Assembly (NCBI GenBank): GCA_964016105.1
Contig: CAXHEX010000020.1
Span: forward strand, 29,482 to 93,481
Origin: Ketobacter sp964016105
GTDB taxonomy: Bacteria > Pseudomonadota > Gammaproteobacteria > Pseudomonadales > Ketobacteraceae
Direction: 5' to 3'
DNA: 64,000 nt
A program made the position numbers and the translations under genes. The notes under the pieces were generated by a model. It saw nothing but the letters and a program-made list of their open reading frames with translations, was not told the origin of the DNA and did not search any database. Shown here piece after piece: positions 44,320 to 53,398 of this stretch. How positions within the stretch are numbered: position 1 is the stretch's first letter; each line of letters opens with the position of its first letter.

Positions 44320-45599
44320 AGGGACACTTTCCAGTACTGGTAGGCTTCTCTCGCCAGTTGTTCCTGAAAATCCGGATGCGCTATATGAATCAGTAGTTTG
44401 GCCCGTTGCCGCAGACTTTTGCCTTTTAAGCGCACCATGCCGTGCTCAGTGGCGATGTAATCCACGCTACCACGGGGCGTGACCACCCCTGAACCGGGAG
44501 CTAATACGGGAACAATCCGTGAGTATTTACCACCGCCGGCGGTGGAGGGGAATGCAAGAATCGAGCGGCCATTTTGAGACAAACTGGAGCCCATTACAAA
44601 GTCAAATTGACCACCAACACCGGAATAGATATGAGTGCCCAGGGAGTCGGCACATACCTGTCCTGACAAATCCACTTGCAGGGCGCTGTTGATGCTCACC
44701 ACATTGTGATTACCACTGATGGTGTTAATGCTGTTGATGTACTCAATATCGCAAAACACCACTTCAGGGTTGTCGTCCACGAAACGATAAAGATTGTGGC
44801 TCCCCACCACGAATCCCGTCACCAGTTTCCCCGGGTGTTTTTGTTTGCGTCGATTGTTTATAACGCCAGAGTGGTACAGGGGAATAACACCATCGGAAAA
44901 CATTTCCGTATGGATACCCAAATCCTTATGGTTGGTTAAACAAGCCAAGGTGGCGTCGGGGATTTCTCCGATACCCATCTGCAAGCAATCGCCATCCTCT
45001 ATAATTTCCGCCACTCGTCTACCGATCTGCTCATTGGTTTCGGTCAGCTCTGGGGTAGGGTGTTCGGAAATCGGAGTGGCTTCCTCGTAGGCAATATCGA
45101 TGTCTTCCAGATTAATAAAGGTATCACCGTGGGTGCGTGGCATTTTTGGGTTGATATGGGCAATCACCAAATCCGCCACTTCACAGGCTGCCCGGGTGGC
45201 TTCAACGGATATGCCAAGGGAGCAAATGCCGTGATGATCCGGTGGTGCCACCTGAATCATGGCCACATCGATTTTTTGCTGGCCACTGCGAAACAGACGG
45301 GGTATTTCCGACAGTGAAATAGGGATGTAGTCCGCCACACCGGCATCAATCAGGTGGCGATTATAGTGGCTAGCGAAATAGGCCTTGAGCTCAAGGTGCC
45401 CACCGTCCACCGCTTTGGTCAAACAATCTGCGTGTTCCAAATGGAGTTGATACAGGGAAATATTCTGATGCTCAAGTGCATGCTCAGAAAGGGCTTCCAG
45501 CAACACACGGGGAGTAGCTGCCATGGAATGAACCCACACATTGTGATCGGTTTTGATGTGTGAGACGGCGCTCAAGGCATTGCTTACGTACTTTGTCAT
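44316..45599 (-). CDS. Acetyl-CoA hydrolase/transferase family CoA-transferase
   Basis: 427 residues of the class I CoA-transferase family including acetyl-CoA hydrolase, succinyl-CoA:acetate and 4-hydroxybutyrate CoA-transferases. Visible features are QMGIGEIPDA, the catalytic glutamate segment IHTEMFSDGV, GGQFDFVMG and the C-terminal ATEHGMVRLKGKSLRQRA. It would move CoA between acetate and another carboxylic acid, possibly a hydroxyacid linked to the next gene. First gene of the minus-strand cluster that continues through the hydroxyacid dehydrogenase and aminotransferase. The upstream gap has two copies of CTGTTTGT. Confidence 0.9.
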   Translation of the reverse strand: MTKYVSNALSAVSHIKTDHNVWVHSMAATPRVLLEALSEHALEHQNISLYQLHLEHADCLTKAVDGGHLELKAYFASHYNRHLIDAGVADYIPISLSEIPRLFRSGQQKIDVAMIQVAPPDHHGICSLGISVEATRAACEVADLVIAHINPKMPRTHGDTFINLEDIDIAYEEATPISEHPTPELTETNEQIGRRVAEIIEDGDCLQMGIGEIPDATLACLTNHKDLGIHTEMFSDGVIPLYHSGVINNRRKQKHPGKLVTGFVVGSHNLYRFVDDNPEVVFCDIEYINSINTISGNHNVVSINSALQVDLSGQVCADSLGTHIYSGVGGQFDFVMGSSLSQNGRSILAFPSTAGGGKYSRIVPVLAPGSGVVTPRGSVDYIATEHGMVRLKGKSLRQRAKLLIHIAHPDFQEQLAREAYQYWKVSL

Positions 45600-45681
45600 G
45601 GTTTGTACTCCCTAACAAACAGACTTGAACAGATGCTGGCAGACAAACAGTTTAAAAGACTTCCATGTCAATGTAATGGCA

Positions 45682-46416
45682 TTAGTCGCTTTTCAATTTT
45701 GACAACAAACGTAACATTTCCAAATAGAGCCAAACCAGGGTAACAACCAGGCCAAAAGCGCCATACCATTCCATGTACTTGGGTGCCCCCTGGTCCACTC
45801 CTGACTCGATAAAGTCAAAATCCAGAACCAGATTTAATGCTGCCACAGCCACCACTACCAGGCTGAAGATGATGCCCATGGTGCCGCTCTCGTGGATGAA
45901 TCCGATGGGCATATCAAAGAATGACAAGACAAAATTCACCAGATAAATGAGAAAAATGGCTCCAGTGGCGGCTACCACACCTAATTTGAAGTTCTCTGTG
46001 GCTTTAATCAGGCCGGTTTTGTAGGCCATAAGGAGGGCAAAAAGGGTGGCAAAAGTGAGGCTGGCCGCTTGAATGACGATGCCTTCGAATTGCACTTCGT
46101 AAAATGCCGATATGCCACCGATGGCAAAACCTTCGGCTAAGGCGTAAAGTGGGGCTGTAACGGGAGCCCAGGTTTTTTTGAATACGGTTATCAGTGCCAG
46201 AACCAAGCCACCGATGATTCCCCCCCAGAGATAAGGTTGAATTACTGCAGGATCGCGGGTTTCAAAAAACGTGCCCCAGGTATACAGTGCGGTTATCATC
46301 AGTAGTGCCAATAGAATGGCGGTTTTATTAACCGTTCCACCCAGTGTCATGACTTCGCCGGTACGTTGCAGTCCGGTGAATGTTTTATCATTCAAAGAAG
46401 GGTTGCCTGATCGCAT
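45682..46416 (-). CDS. Bax inhibitor-1/YccA family membrane protein
   Basis: 244 residues from ATG 46416, chosen because AGGAG lies eight bases upstream and the family N-terminus (MRSGNPSLNDKTF) starts there; a longer frame has no support. Seven membrane helices follow from residue about 30, with APVTAPLYALAEGFAIGGISAFYE typical of the bacterial YccA-like branch and a C-terminal ALNLVLDFDFIESG. Relatives are proposed calcium-leak or protease-linked membrane proteins; function here is unknown. It diverges from the wax ester synthase gene. Confidence 0.88.
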   Translation of the reverse strand: MRSGNPSLNDKTFTGLQRTGEVMTLGGTVNKTAILLALLMITALYTWGTFFETRDPAVIQPYLWGGIIGGLVLALITVFKKTWAPVTAPLYALAEGFAIGGISAFYEVQFEGIVIQAASLTFATLFALLMAYKTGLIKATENFKLGVVAATGAIFLIYLVNFVLSFFDMPIGFIHESGTMGIIFSLVVVAVAALNLVLDFDFIESGVDQGAPKYMEWYGAFGLVVTLVWLYLEMLRLLSKLKSD

Positions 46417-46508
46417 CGAATAACTCCTACTGTTTAGATTGCGAATAAAGGTTAACTTCGAGTATAGCCTAATGCTTATGGCTGGATGCAAGCGAATAGG
46501 GATGACTT

Positions 46509-47939
46509 ATGGAAAGACTATCCGGAATTGATGCTTCCTTCCTATATATGGAAACAGAAAATGTGCATCTGCAAATCGCCTTCGTCATGGTGTGCGACGG
46601 AACAGAATTGGAGGGGGGCTGTTCTTATCCTCATATTGTTGAGTTGTTGCGCGCCAAAACCCTCAATGACTCTGCATTTCGCCGACGTTTGATACGGGTG
46701 CCGTTTGATCTCAGTCATCCTGTTTGGATCGACGACCCTGATTATGATATCCAACGTCATGTTCATCGTAAAATACTGTCCATAGGGAAGGCCACAGAAC
46801 GCCAACTGGGGCGGGCAATAGGGGACATTATCAGTCGACCCTTGCCCAAGGATCGCCCTTTATGGGCGGCGTGGGTGATCGAAGGATTGGAACAAAATCG
46901 TTTTGCTCTGATGTTTAAAGCCCATCATGCTGCCATGGATGGGGTGGCTGGTACTCGTTTGGTGCGTCGTTTGTTGGACTTACAGCCGGCATCAAGTAGG
47001 CCACAACAAACCCTGCGGGTTGCTGGAGAGACGTTACCCAAACCCAAGCAGCTCATCGGCAACGCCTGGCAAGTCCGCAGGCATCAAATCCTATCGTTCG
47101 CAAAGTTGCTTGGTTCCACTGTTCGAGGTGCCTATCGAGTATTCAATCAGAACCCGATTGAGGAAGGAGCCCAGCAGCCCCGATTTTTGAATGCGCCCGC
47201 CACCCATTTCAATAAACGAGTGGGAGGTAATCGTGATGTGGATTTGGTTCGATTGTCGTTATCGCAAATAAAGCAAGTGAAGAATGCGCTGGGTTGCACC
47301 GTGAATGATGTGGTGTTGGGAATTTGTGGAGGTGTGTTGCGTAAATACTTGCTGCGACACCATGATCTTCCCAAAAAATCATTAACTGTTATGGTGCCAA
47401 TTTCGGTACACAAACCCCAGGAAAATCACGAGATTGCTAACCATATTTCTTCCATGTGGGTGAGTTTGGGGACTCACTTGGACGACCCTTTGGAGCGACT
47501 TCAACTTATTCATTCAGATACCAAGCGGGCCAAAGCGGAGCTCAATGCCATGGGAGCCGACCTGCTGCAGGATTGGGCCGAATACAGTCAGGGAGGCGTG
47601 TTCAACGCCGTGGTGCGCCTTTATAGCCAATGGGGCTTAGCTGATAAAGTGACTCCCCATAATTTAATTGTGTCTAACGTACCCGGTCCGAGAGAAACAC
47701 TTTATTTTGGCTCAGCAAAAGTGGATTCCATGTTTATTTTAGGCCCAATTATGGAAGCGGTTGGTTTGAACATTACTTTGGTAAGTTATGGCGATACAGT
47801 GGGTTTTAGCGTGCACGTGGATTCTGATTTGGTATCCGATGTTGAGCACATCTCAAAGTTATTCATACCGGAACTTACCCAATTGCTCACATTAGCCAAA
47901 GCCGAAAACCACAGCGTCAATGAGGTAAGTGAGTTTTGA
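46509..47939 (+). CDS. Wax ester synthase/diacylglycerol acyltransferase (WS/DGAT)
   Basis: 476 residues, full length for the family. It condenses a fatty alcohol or diacylglycerol with acyl-CoA to make storage wax esters or triacylglycerol at the inner membrane. The catalytic motif HHAAMDG (139-145) is intact, preceded by DRPLWAAWVIEGL (PLW motif) and followed by NDVVLGICGGVLR and the C-terminal NLIVSNVPGP. The N-terminus MERLSGIDASFLYMET is typical. It converges on Nudix and fatty acyl-CoA reductase genes, the latter providing the alcohol. Confidence 0.95.
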   Translation: MERLSGIDASFLYMETENVHLQIAFVMVCDGTELEGGCSYPHIVELLRAKTLNDSAFRRRLIRVPFDLSHPVWIDDPDYDIQRHVHRKILSIGKATERQLGRAIGDIISRPLPKDRPLWAAWVIEGLEQNRFALMFKAHHAAMDGVAGTRLVRRLLDLQPASSRPQQTLRVAGETLPKPKQLIGNAWQVRRHQILSFAKLLGSTVRGAYRVFNQNPIEEGAQQPRFLNAPATHFNKRVGGNRDVDLVRLSLSQIKQVKNALGCTVNDVVLGICGGVLRKYLLRHHDLPKKSLTVMVPISVHKPQENHEIANHISSMWVSLGTHLDDPLERLQLIHSDTKRAKAELNAMGADLLQDWAEYSQGGVFNAVVRLYSQWGLADKVTPHNLIVSNVPGPRETLYFGSAKVDSMFILGPIMEAVGLNITLVSYGDTVGFSVHVDSDLVSDVEHISKLFIPELTQLLTLAKAENHSVNEVSEF

Positions 47940-47944
47940 AACGG

Positions 47945-48457
47945 TTAGCCTGAGGCCTTTATCAAACTGGCTTTGTCCTGTTCCTCGCTCCATTGGGCAC
48001 CCAGATAAACCGAGGTGGAGTTTTTCTTAGGTTGGTTAATAAAATCCGCCAGATACCCAGGGGACAGATTCTCCGAGGTAAGCTCGCTGGCTTTAACCCA
48101 AATTACATCCACCTGTCTTTTGTCTGGTTTTGGGCCGTTGTGGGGTTGGTAACTCTTTGATACGTCACAGCTGAATACAAAATCCATGGTATGTAGTTTA
48201 CAGGGTGCTGCAGAGGCTTTTTCTTTCAGCCACTCTGATACGGCCACCAAACTGTTAATGGTGATGTCAGTTCCAATTTCCTCTGCGCACTCCCGTGTTA
48301 ATGCCTGGTTTAGGGTTTCACCGCTATCTTGGCCGCCGCCCGGTAGGGCGTAGCGGCTGTTACTGGTAGAACTGGTTTTTTTTAATACCAAGACTTTGTC
48401 ACCACGGCGGATCAGTGCTCGAGTCGTATTTCGAATTTGTGGAAGTACTTCAGTCAT
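47945..48457 (-). CDS. Nudix hydrolase
   Basis: 170 residues from ATG 48457; a TTG at 48478 overlapping the upstream stop is an alternative. The Nudix box GGGQDSGETLNQALTRECAEEIG fits G-x5-E-x7-REUxEExGU with all metal-binding glutamates. Such enzymes cleave nucleoside diphosphate derivatives, including CoA or ADP-ribose. It starts 17 bp after the fatty acyl-CoA reductase and is probably co-transcribed, so hydrolysis of an acyl-CoA or NAD(P)-related compound is possible, though unproven. Confidence 0.85.
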   Translation of the reverse strand: MTEVLPQIRNTTRALIRRGDKVLVLKKTSSTSNSRYALPGGGQDSGETLNQALTRECAEEIGTDITINSLVAVSEWLKEKASAAPCKLHTMDFVFSCDVSKSYQPHNGPKPDKRQVDVIWVKASELTSENLSPGYLADFINQPKKNSTSVYLGAQWSEEQDKASLIKASG

Positions 48458-48474
48458 ATTTATATTGCACCGTT

Positions 48475-50028
48475 TCAAGCTGGCGCTGCTTGTGTACTTG
48501 TTTTAAGTTTACTCGGCAATTTTGTCTTGGGCTTTAATGCGTATTGGTTTAGACCGGTTATGTGTATATCGCGAATGTAGTTCTGCCAATCTATTTTGCG
48601 TGCATCCATAGGAAATTGCGCTTGTTCTGTGGAATCAAGGCGGCAGAACAATCCCCACAATTTATCATTGCAAAATAAATAGCGGGGTCGGGTATAAAAC
48701 GAAAACACCATTGCCAGCTTCATGGCAGCATCCAGCTTGCTCAATTTGCTGGTTGAGGGTGTGCGACCAAGATAGCGTTGCAGGTTGTGGCTAAAGCCCA
48801 CCAGGCTATAAGTTATTTGAGCTCCCCATTTGAACACCCATCCGGGCACCATCAAAAAGGGGCGGGAGGGTTTCTTCAGAAACAGATTCCCATGGGCCTG
48901 ATGATTTTCGTTGGCCTCTTGTACAACGTGATCAACCACTTCTTTAATAGTAACTGGATTACAATAACTGCTGCTGCATTGATAAATGCGGTGGGCTGGT
49001 TGTTGACTAAGGGCTTCTGCACCTGCAACGATTATGCTGTTTGCTACCAAGTCCCCAGGAATAATGTCTATTACAGCCTTGGGGTCACCAGGGAAAAAAG
49101 TCACCTTCTCCCGGGCATAGGCCATGATGATGGCGTCCGCCACCTTGACTCCTTCTATCCAGCCTGGGCTGGGTTCCTGCAAGGTGCTTTCCACAATAGC
49201 GGGACGAACAATAGTAAGAGTTTGCCCCTCCAGCTTTTGCAGTAGAACCTGCTCACCCAGCCACTTGGTGAAGGTGTAGGAGTCGTTCCAGCCATAGGTT
49301 TCTGCTTGCTCCAGCCCCAGTTCCACCAGCGCAGAGCGCTGTTTCTTTTCAATAACCCGGCTTTTCAGATCTGAACATAAACCAAGCAGGTGGTTTATAG
49401 TGGGCTCAACCTCATAGGGACTGTTGTCATCCTGTTTTTCTCTGGGCAGGGGGTGATTCTTAGGGCCAGCCACCGCTTCATGGATGACGCCTTCATTGAA
49501 ACCGTTTACAAAGCAAGTAGATACATGGATTACGGGAACTTTGCGGCGGCAGGCAAGATCCACAATGGTATTTAAGCTAAGGGTGTTGATGTCAAGAGCA
49601 GTGTCCAGGGGTTCGCGGAAATTGACACTGGCGGCTGAATTAATAATCAGATCCAGTTCATCGGCCAGGGCGCTAAAATCCGAAGGGGCCAAGCCGAATT
49701 TATCGGAGGTGAGTTCACCGCTGATCACGTTGAGTTTGTCTTTGCAGAGTGTCATAAAGCCGTCGGGGTCGCAGGCTTTTTGCTGATCAAAAACTGACGA
49801 AGTAAGTACCTCGTTCATTAAACGGTCGTGGGCATCGGGGTAGAGCTGGCTGCCACGAATTAACAGGTGAATTTTTCCCACAGTAGGTAGCGAGCGCAAT
49901 AACTTTTCCAGTATCACCTTACCTAAAAAGCCAGTCACCCCCGTGATTAAAATAGACTTGCCGGAATAGCTGTTTGTGGATAGCCGTGGCGAAGTGGCAG
50001 GTTCCATTTTATGCGCTGAAATACTCAT
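48475..50028 (-). CDS. Fatty acyl-CoA reductase (alcohol-forming)
   Basis: 517 residues of the male-sterility/NAD_binding_4 family. It reduces long-chain acyl-CoA to fatty alcohol with NADPH, supplying the wax ester synthase next door. The cofactor motif is ITGVTGFLGKVILEKLL (28-44), the catalytic serine lies in HVSTCFVNG and the pair is Tyr251-x3-Lys255 in YTFTK. The C-terminal sterile domain covers about residues 400-495. AAGGATG precedes the ATG at good spacing. Marinobacter-type wax ester producers carry similar reductases. Confidence 0.93.
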   Translation of the reverse strand: MSISAHKMEPATSPRLSTNSYSGKSILITGVTGFLGKVILEKLLRSLPTVGKIHLLIRGSQLYPDAHDRLMNEVLTSSVFDQQKACDPDGFMTLCKDKLNVISGELTSDKFGLAPSDFSALADELDLIINSAASVNFREPLDTALDINTLSLNTIVDLACRRKVPVIHVSTCFVNGFNEGVIHEAVAGPKNHPLPREKQDDNSPYEVEPTINHLLGLCSDLKSRVIEKKQRSALVELGLEQAETYGWNDSYTFTKWLGEQVLLQKLEGQTLTIVRPAIVESTLQEPSPGWIEGVKVADAIIMAYAREKVTFFPGDPKAVIDIIPGDLVANSIIVAGAEALSQQPAHRIYQCSSSYCNPVTIKEVVDHVVQEANENHQAHGNLFLKKPSRPFLMVPGWVFKWGAQITYSLVGFSHNLQRYLGRTPSTSKLSKLDAAMKLAMVFSFYTRPRYLFCNDKLWGLFCRLDSTEQAQFPMDARKIDWQNYIRDIHITGLNQYALKPKTKLPSKLKTSTQAAPA

Positions 50029-50419
50029 CTTTCATCCTTAACTGATTTTATAACTACTTAGTACAGCAATATTCTGGCCAGAAAACGAAGCCGGCCAGAT
50101 CATTCTCTGGAAAAGCGCTATGTTTGGTTGATTTTGTGCGGCCCCTATTTTACGAGCAAATAAATTATGCACAATAAAAGTACATAGGTTTTTATGAGAA
50201 GCTTATTATGCACTAAGTCTATGACGTTTTCGAAGCTTAGGTCAGCCATGGAAAATTCGCCAACCGGGCAGCTGGCGATTTTCATAGGCAGTTTGGATTG
50301 GTTTTTTCTGGTTGTTTTTTGATCTGACGGTGTAAATTTGGCGGCTGTTGACTGATCGTGCAGCGGCTTTCTGACGTATAGTAAAGGAGGTTCAGATCTA
50401 GTTGGGGAGTAGGGGAAAA
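50029..50419. other. 391-bp divergent region with two hairpins
   Basis: No coding frame is convincing. It contains TCTGGCC (50073-50079)/GGCCAGA (50093-50099) and a longer hairpin at 50251-50283 (GAAAATTCGCCA with TGGCGATTTTC, one bulged base) followed on the plus strand by T-rich sequence. The second could end a short unannotated plus-strand transcript. Confidence 0.5.
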
Positions 50420-51334
50420 ATGAAAGTCTCTATTGTGGGAGTGGGCAAAGTAGGATCCAGTCTGGCCTTTGTTTTGGCCATGAGTAATTTTGTTACTGAA
50501 TTGGTTTTAGTTGGGCGTAGCCGCAACTCGGTGACAGGAGACGTGCTGGACCTGCGCCATGGGCAGTTGTTTGTTGCGAACCCTACTAAAATCGTTGCAG
50601 GGGAGTTTGGCGATACCAAAGGATCCGATGTTATTGCGATTTGCGCTTCTGCTCCCACACCGGTTGATATGCGCAGCCGGTTGCAACTGGCACAGCCCAA
50701 TGTTGATTTACTCCAATCCATTTTGCCCGATTTAGCTAAGCTCTCACCAAACGCAAAAGTGGTATTGGCTTCCAACCCGGTGGATGTGTTAGTCCACTTC
50801 GCTCTGCAAATCACCGGATTCCACCCCAATCAAATAATGGGCACCGGTACGCTGGTGGATTCAGCTCGATTTCGCCAACTGCTATCGGAAGAAATACAAA
50901 TTCATATGGAAGATATCCGAGCCTACATCTTGGGTGAGCATGGCGATAGCCAGTTCCCCGCCATGAGTTGTGCCTATGCGGGTGGGGAACTCATCGAGCC
51001 CAGTCCGGAGCGATACCAACTGGCTCAACAGGCAGCCCAAGCTGGATACGAGGTGTTTCGACATAAGGGGCACACCAATTATGCCATTGCTTTGGCTACT
51101 GCACGGCTAATTGAATGCATTGCCCGTGATGCTAAACATACATTCCCCATCAGTTTAAAAGTGGATGGTTTTTTGGGGGTGGATGATGTGTGTTTGAGTT
51201 TACCTGCTGTGGTGGGCAAAGGCGGCGTTGAACGGGTATTACATCCGAAACTGGACCAGCGGGAGCAAGCAGCCTTTCTTGCCAGTGCCCAGGTTGTGCG
51301 CCACATCATTGCCAATATACAGTTGGGCAGTTGA
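50420..51334 (+). CDS. Lactate/malate dehydrogenase family 2-hydroxyacid dehydrogenase, atypical
   Basis: 304 residues from ATG 50420 with AGGGG six bases upstream. The fold is clear: GVGKVGSS (7-14), SNPVDVL, GTGTLVDSARFR with the substrate Arg, and GEHGDSQFP with the catalytic His. Two key places differ from the family. After the second strand the NAD-selecting Asp is replaced by VGRSRNS (31-37), which suggests NADP. The loop carrying the substrate-specificity residue reads SAPTPVDMRSRLQL, with neither the Gln of lactate nor the Arg of malate dehydrogenases in the usual position. Oxidation or reduction of another hydroxyacid is likely. Confidence 0.85.
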   Translation: MKVSIVGVGKVGSSLAFVLAMSNFVTELVLVGRSRNSVTGDVLDLRHGQLFVANPTKIVAGEFGDTKGSDVIAICASAPTPVDMRSRLQLAQPNVDLLQSILPDLAKLSPNAKVVLASNPVDVLVHFALQITGFHPNQIMGTGTLVDSARFRQLLSEEIQIHMEDIRAYILGEHGDSQFPAMSCAYAGGELIEPSPERYQLAQQAAQAGYEVFRHKGHTNYAIALATARLIECIARDAKHTFPISLKVDGFLGVDDVCLSLPAVVGKGGVERVLHPKLDQREQAAFLASAQVVRHIIANIQLGS

Positions 51335-51459
51335 TGTTTTCTTGCTTAAGTTTTGCATGGCGTTTACTCTTTTGGTCTGGTCTCAAGTTTCACGCAGGTA
51401 ATCTACTTCGGTTTTAGGAAAACCTTATCATGCCATAAGTCTGTTCGGGGGAAAGGGAT

Positions 51460-53187
51460 ATGGTCTTTGGTTGTTGGAATACGCGCCTTTGTTTTTCAGT
51501 CTTTAGCTTTATTCTGTTTTTAAGTTGTCCCAATGTTCACGCCGATATCAATATGGGTGGTCTTAGTTCTCTATTGAAGAGCGGGCAGTCAGGCCTTTGG
51601 CAGATTCATCATGAACGCGGTTCCGTGGTGTTGGAAAATGCCCAGGGAGAAGGTGATATTACCTATTATTATGTGGGCCATGACCCTAGCCAGGAGGGTG
51701 CAAGAAAGGCTACGGTCACGGTGCAGCTGCTGAACACCACTGGGTATTCCTGGGCAGGTCTGTTGTATGGATATGTGGAGAATCCCCGTAGCTATTATAT
51801 CTTTGCGATTCAGCCCAATAATCAAGTGACTCTGGTGCAGCGAACCCCATCGGGGTTTGAGCAGCGCCTTAGTCAAACTGTTAGGAGCGATGTGTATAGG
51901 CCCAACCAGCTTTCCATAAAAGAGAATGGGAACAGCATTGATTTATTCGTTAACGGAAAAAATATTGGCAGCTACGGTAACAGTTCAATAGGGCGAGGTA
52001 CCATCGGTATTGCTGCCGGTGATATGGGGGCCTATCGATTCAAGGGCTTTGATGTGCAAGTGGAGGGTGGCGCAGCTAAAGCGCGAACCTCTTATAAGAA
52101 GTCACCCGCGCCATCCAAGCAAAGCAATCAGGTCAAAAACAAAAAGCAGGGGGATTTCGTATACGAGGAAATCTTCGATCCAAAATTCAATATGGTGAGT
52201 ATGAGAATGCCCATTCCCAGTAGTTGGGAGTCACAGAAGCGAGGAGTCAATCGAAGCCAAGGGAATGATAATAATGTGGAGTATAAGACCAAAGGGGGAA
52301 CGTTAATTTATTATCCAAGGCACCGCTTGTCTTATTTTCAATCGGGCAACCCCATGTTAGATAGCATAGTGCAACAGAGAGGAGCACTGCTGGAACCTTA
52401 CCAACCTCTTTCACAACTGATGCAAGGCGTTTTGATGCCAGCCATGAGAGATCAAGGTGCGCGACTGCTAAAAACCTACAAGGTGCCTGAACTGCTCAAC
52501 TTTCATCGGCAAGAACTTACCGATGACCCTTGGAATACCTACCAATTTGAAACATGGGCAGCGGACTGGGCTCTTCCCAATGGGGATCGTCTCGCAACAC
52601 TATCGGTACAAGCGCTCTCCAGTCCCACCCAGAGAACGTTACAGCGCTCGAACGGGTATGTGCTGAAGCACAGCTTGATCATTACCCGAGCCGTGGAAGG
52701 TCCGCCGCAATATTTCGAAAAGGCTAAGCAGGAGTTGCTTGTGAGTGTGGCAAACATTGAAGTCAACGCGGTGTGGAAGCAAACACAATATAATGATCAC
52801 GTAAAAAAGATGGCGCAGATAGAAGCTGACGGTCATGCTGCTTTATTGGCGTCTCAACAACGTCATAATGCCAATATGGCCCGTCAAAACAGTGATGCGC
52901 AACGACGTCTGAGCCAGACCTATAGCGAAATATCCGATATTACTGCTTCTGGCTACACCACTCGCAGTAACATTCAGTATCAAGGCCACAAAAGCTCTGT
53001 CAACGGAATTTTGGAACGCACCAATATTTATGGCAGCAACGGAAGCAGTTATTCGGTGCCTGCCGGTAGTAACCATTATTGGGTAAACCAAAATACCGGC
53101 CGTTACGTGGCAACCGATAATCCATTGTTTGATCCCCGTAAAAACACGGAGCTGACTGGACAGTGGGAACGGTTTCAGCAGCGCTAG
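51460..53187 (+). CDS. Large exported protein of unknown function
   Basis: 575 residues with a signal peptide (hydrophobic FSVFSFILFLSCPNVHA). Residues 30-205 look like a concanavalin-type beta-sandwich (WQIHHERGSVVLENAQGEGD, ENGNSIDLFVNGKNIGSYG, GTIGIAAGDMGAYRFKGFDV). A basic linker follows, then an unrecognised domain (230-430), a helical Gln/Asn-rich stretch (QQRHNANMARQNSDAQRRLS) and a C-terminal part rich in Asn, Gly and Tyr (NIYGSNGSSYSVPAGSNHYW). Likely periplasmic or cell-surface. Confidence 0.7.
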   Translation: MVFGCWNTRLCFSVFSFILFLSCPNVHADINMGGLSSLLKSGQSGLWQIHHERGSVVLENAQGEGDITYYYVGHDPSQEGARKATVTVQLLNTTGYSWAGLLYGYVENPRSYYIFAIQPNNQVTLVQRTPSGFEQRLSQTVRSDVYRPNQLSIKENGNSIDLFVNGKNIGSYGNSSIGRGTIGIAAGDMGAYRFKGFDVQVEGGAAKARTSYKKSPAPSKQSNQVKNKKQGDFVYEEIFDPKFNMVSMRMPIPSSWESQKRGVNRSQGNDNNVEYKTKGGTLIYYPRHRLSYFQSGNPMLDSIVQQRGALLEPYQPLSQLMQGVLMPAMRDQGARLLKTYKVPELLNFHRQELTDDPWNTYQFETWAADWALPNGDRLATLSVQALSSPTQRTLQRSNGYVLKHSLIITRAVEGPPQYFEKAKQELLVSVANIEVNAVWKQTQYNDHVKKMAQIEADGHAALLASQQRHNANMARQNSDAQRRLSQTYSEISDITASGYTTRSNIQYQGHKSSVNGILERTNIYGSNGSSYSVPAGSNHYWVNQNTGRYVATDNPLFDPRKNTELTGQWERFQQR

Positions 53188-53214
53188 CAAGAACTTTACT
53201 ATGGTGACTTTTCA

Positions 53215-53364
53215 GTGGGTGCGTTTGGTTTCTATATATTGAATATTCTCGCCCTTGTGCCCACGGTTATTTGCTATAGCCGCAAACAAAGAAGTTTGCT
53301 TCAGCATTCCGAGCGTCAACGGTTGTCTGGTCGGTCATTCTTATTTAGACTTTCCCGCCAATAA
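53215..53364 (+). CDS. Possible 49-residue single-helix membrane protein
   Basis: GTG start with GGTGA seven bases upstream; one hydrophobic helix (YILNILALVPTVICY) followed by a strongly basic tail (SRKQRSLLQHSERQRLSGRS). It fills the gap between the exported unknown and the cytochrome gene. The shape suits a small inner membrane protein, but no family was recognised and chance is not excluded. Confidence 0.3.
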   Translation: MGAFGFYILNILALVPTVICYSRKQRSLLQHSERQRLSGRSFLFRLSRQ

Positions 53365-53398
53365 TAGATTAATAGAAAAATAACTAGGGAAAAGCATC

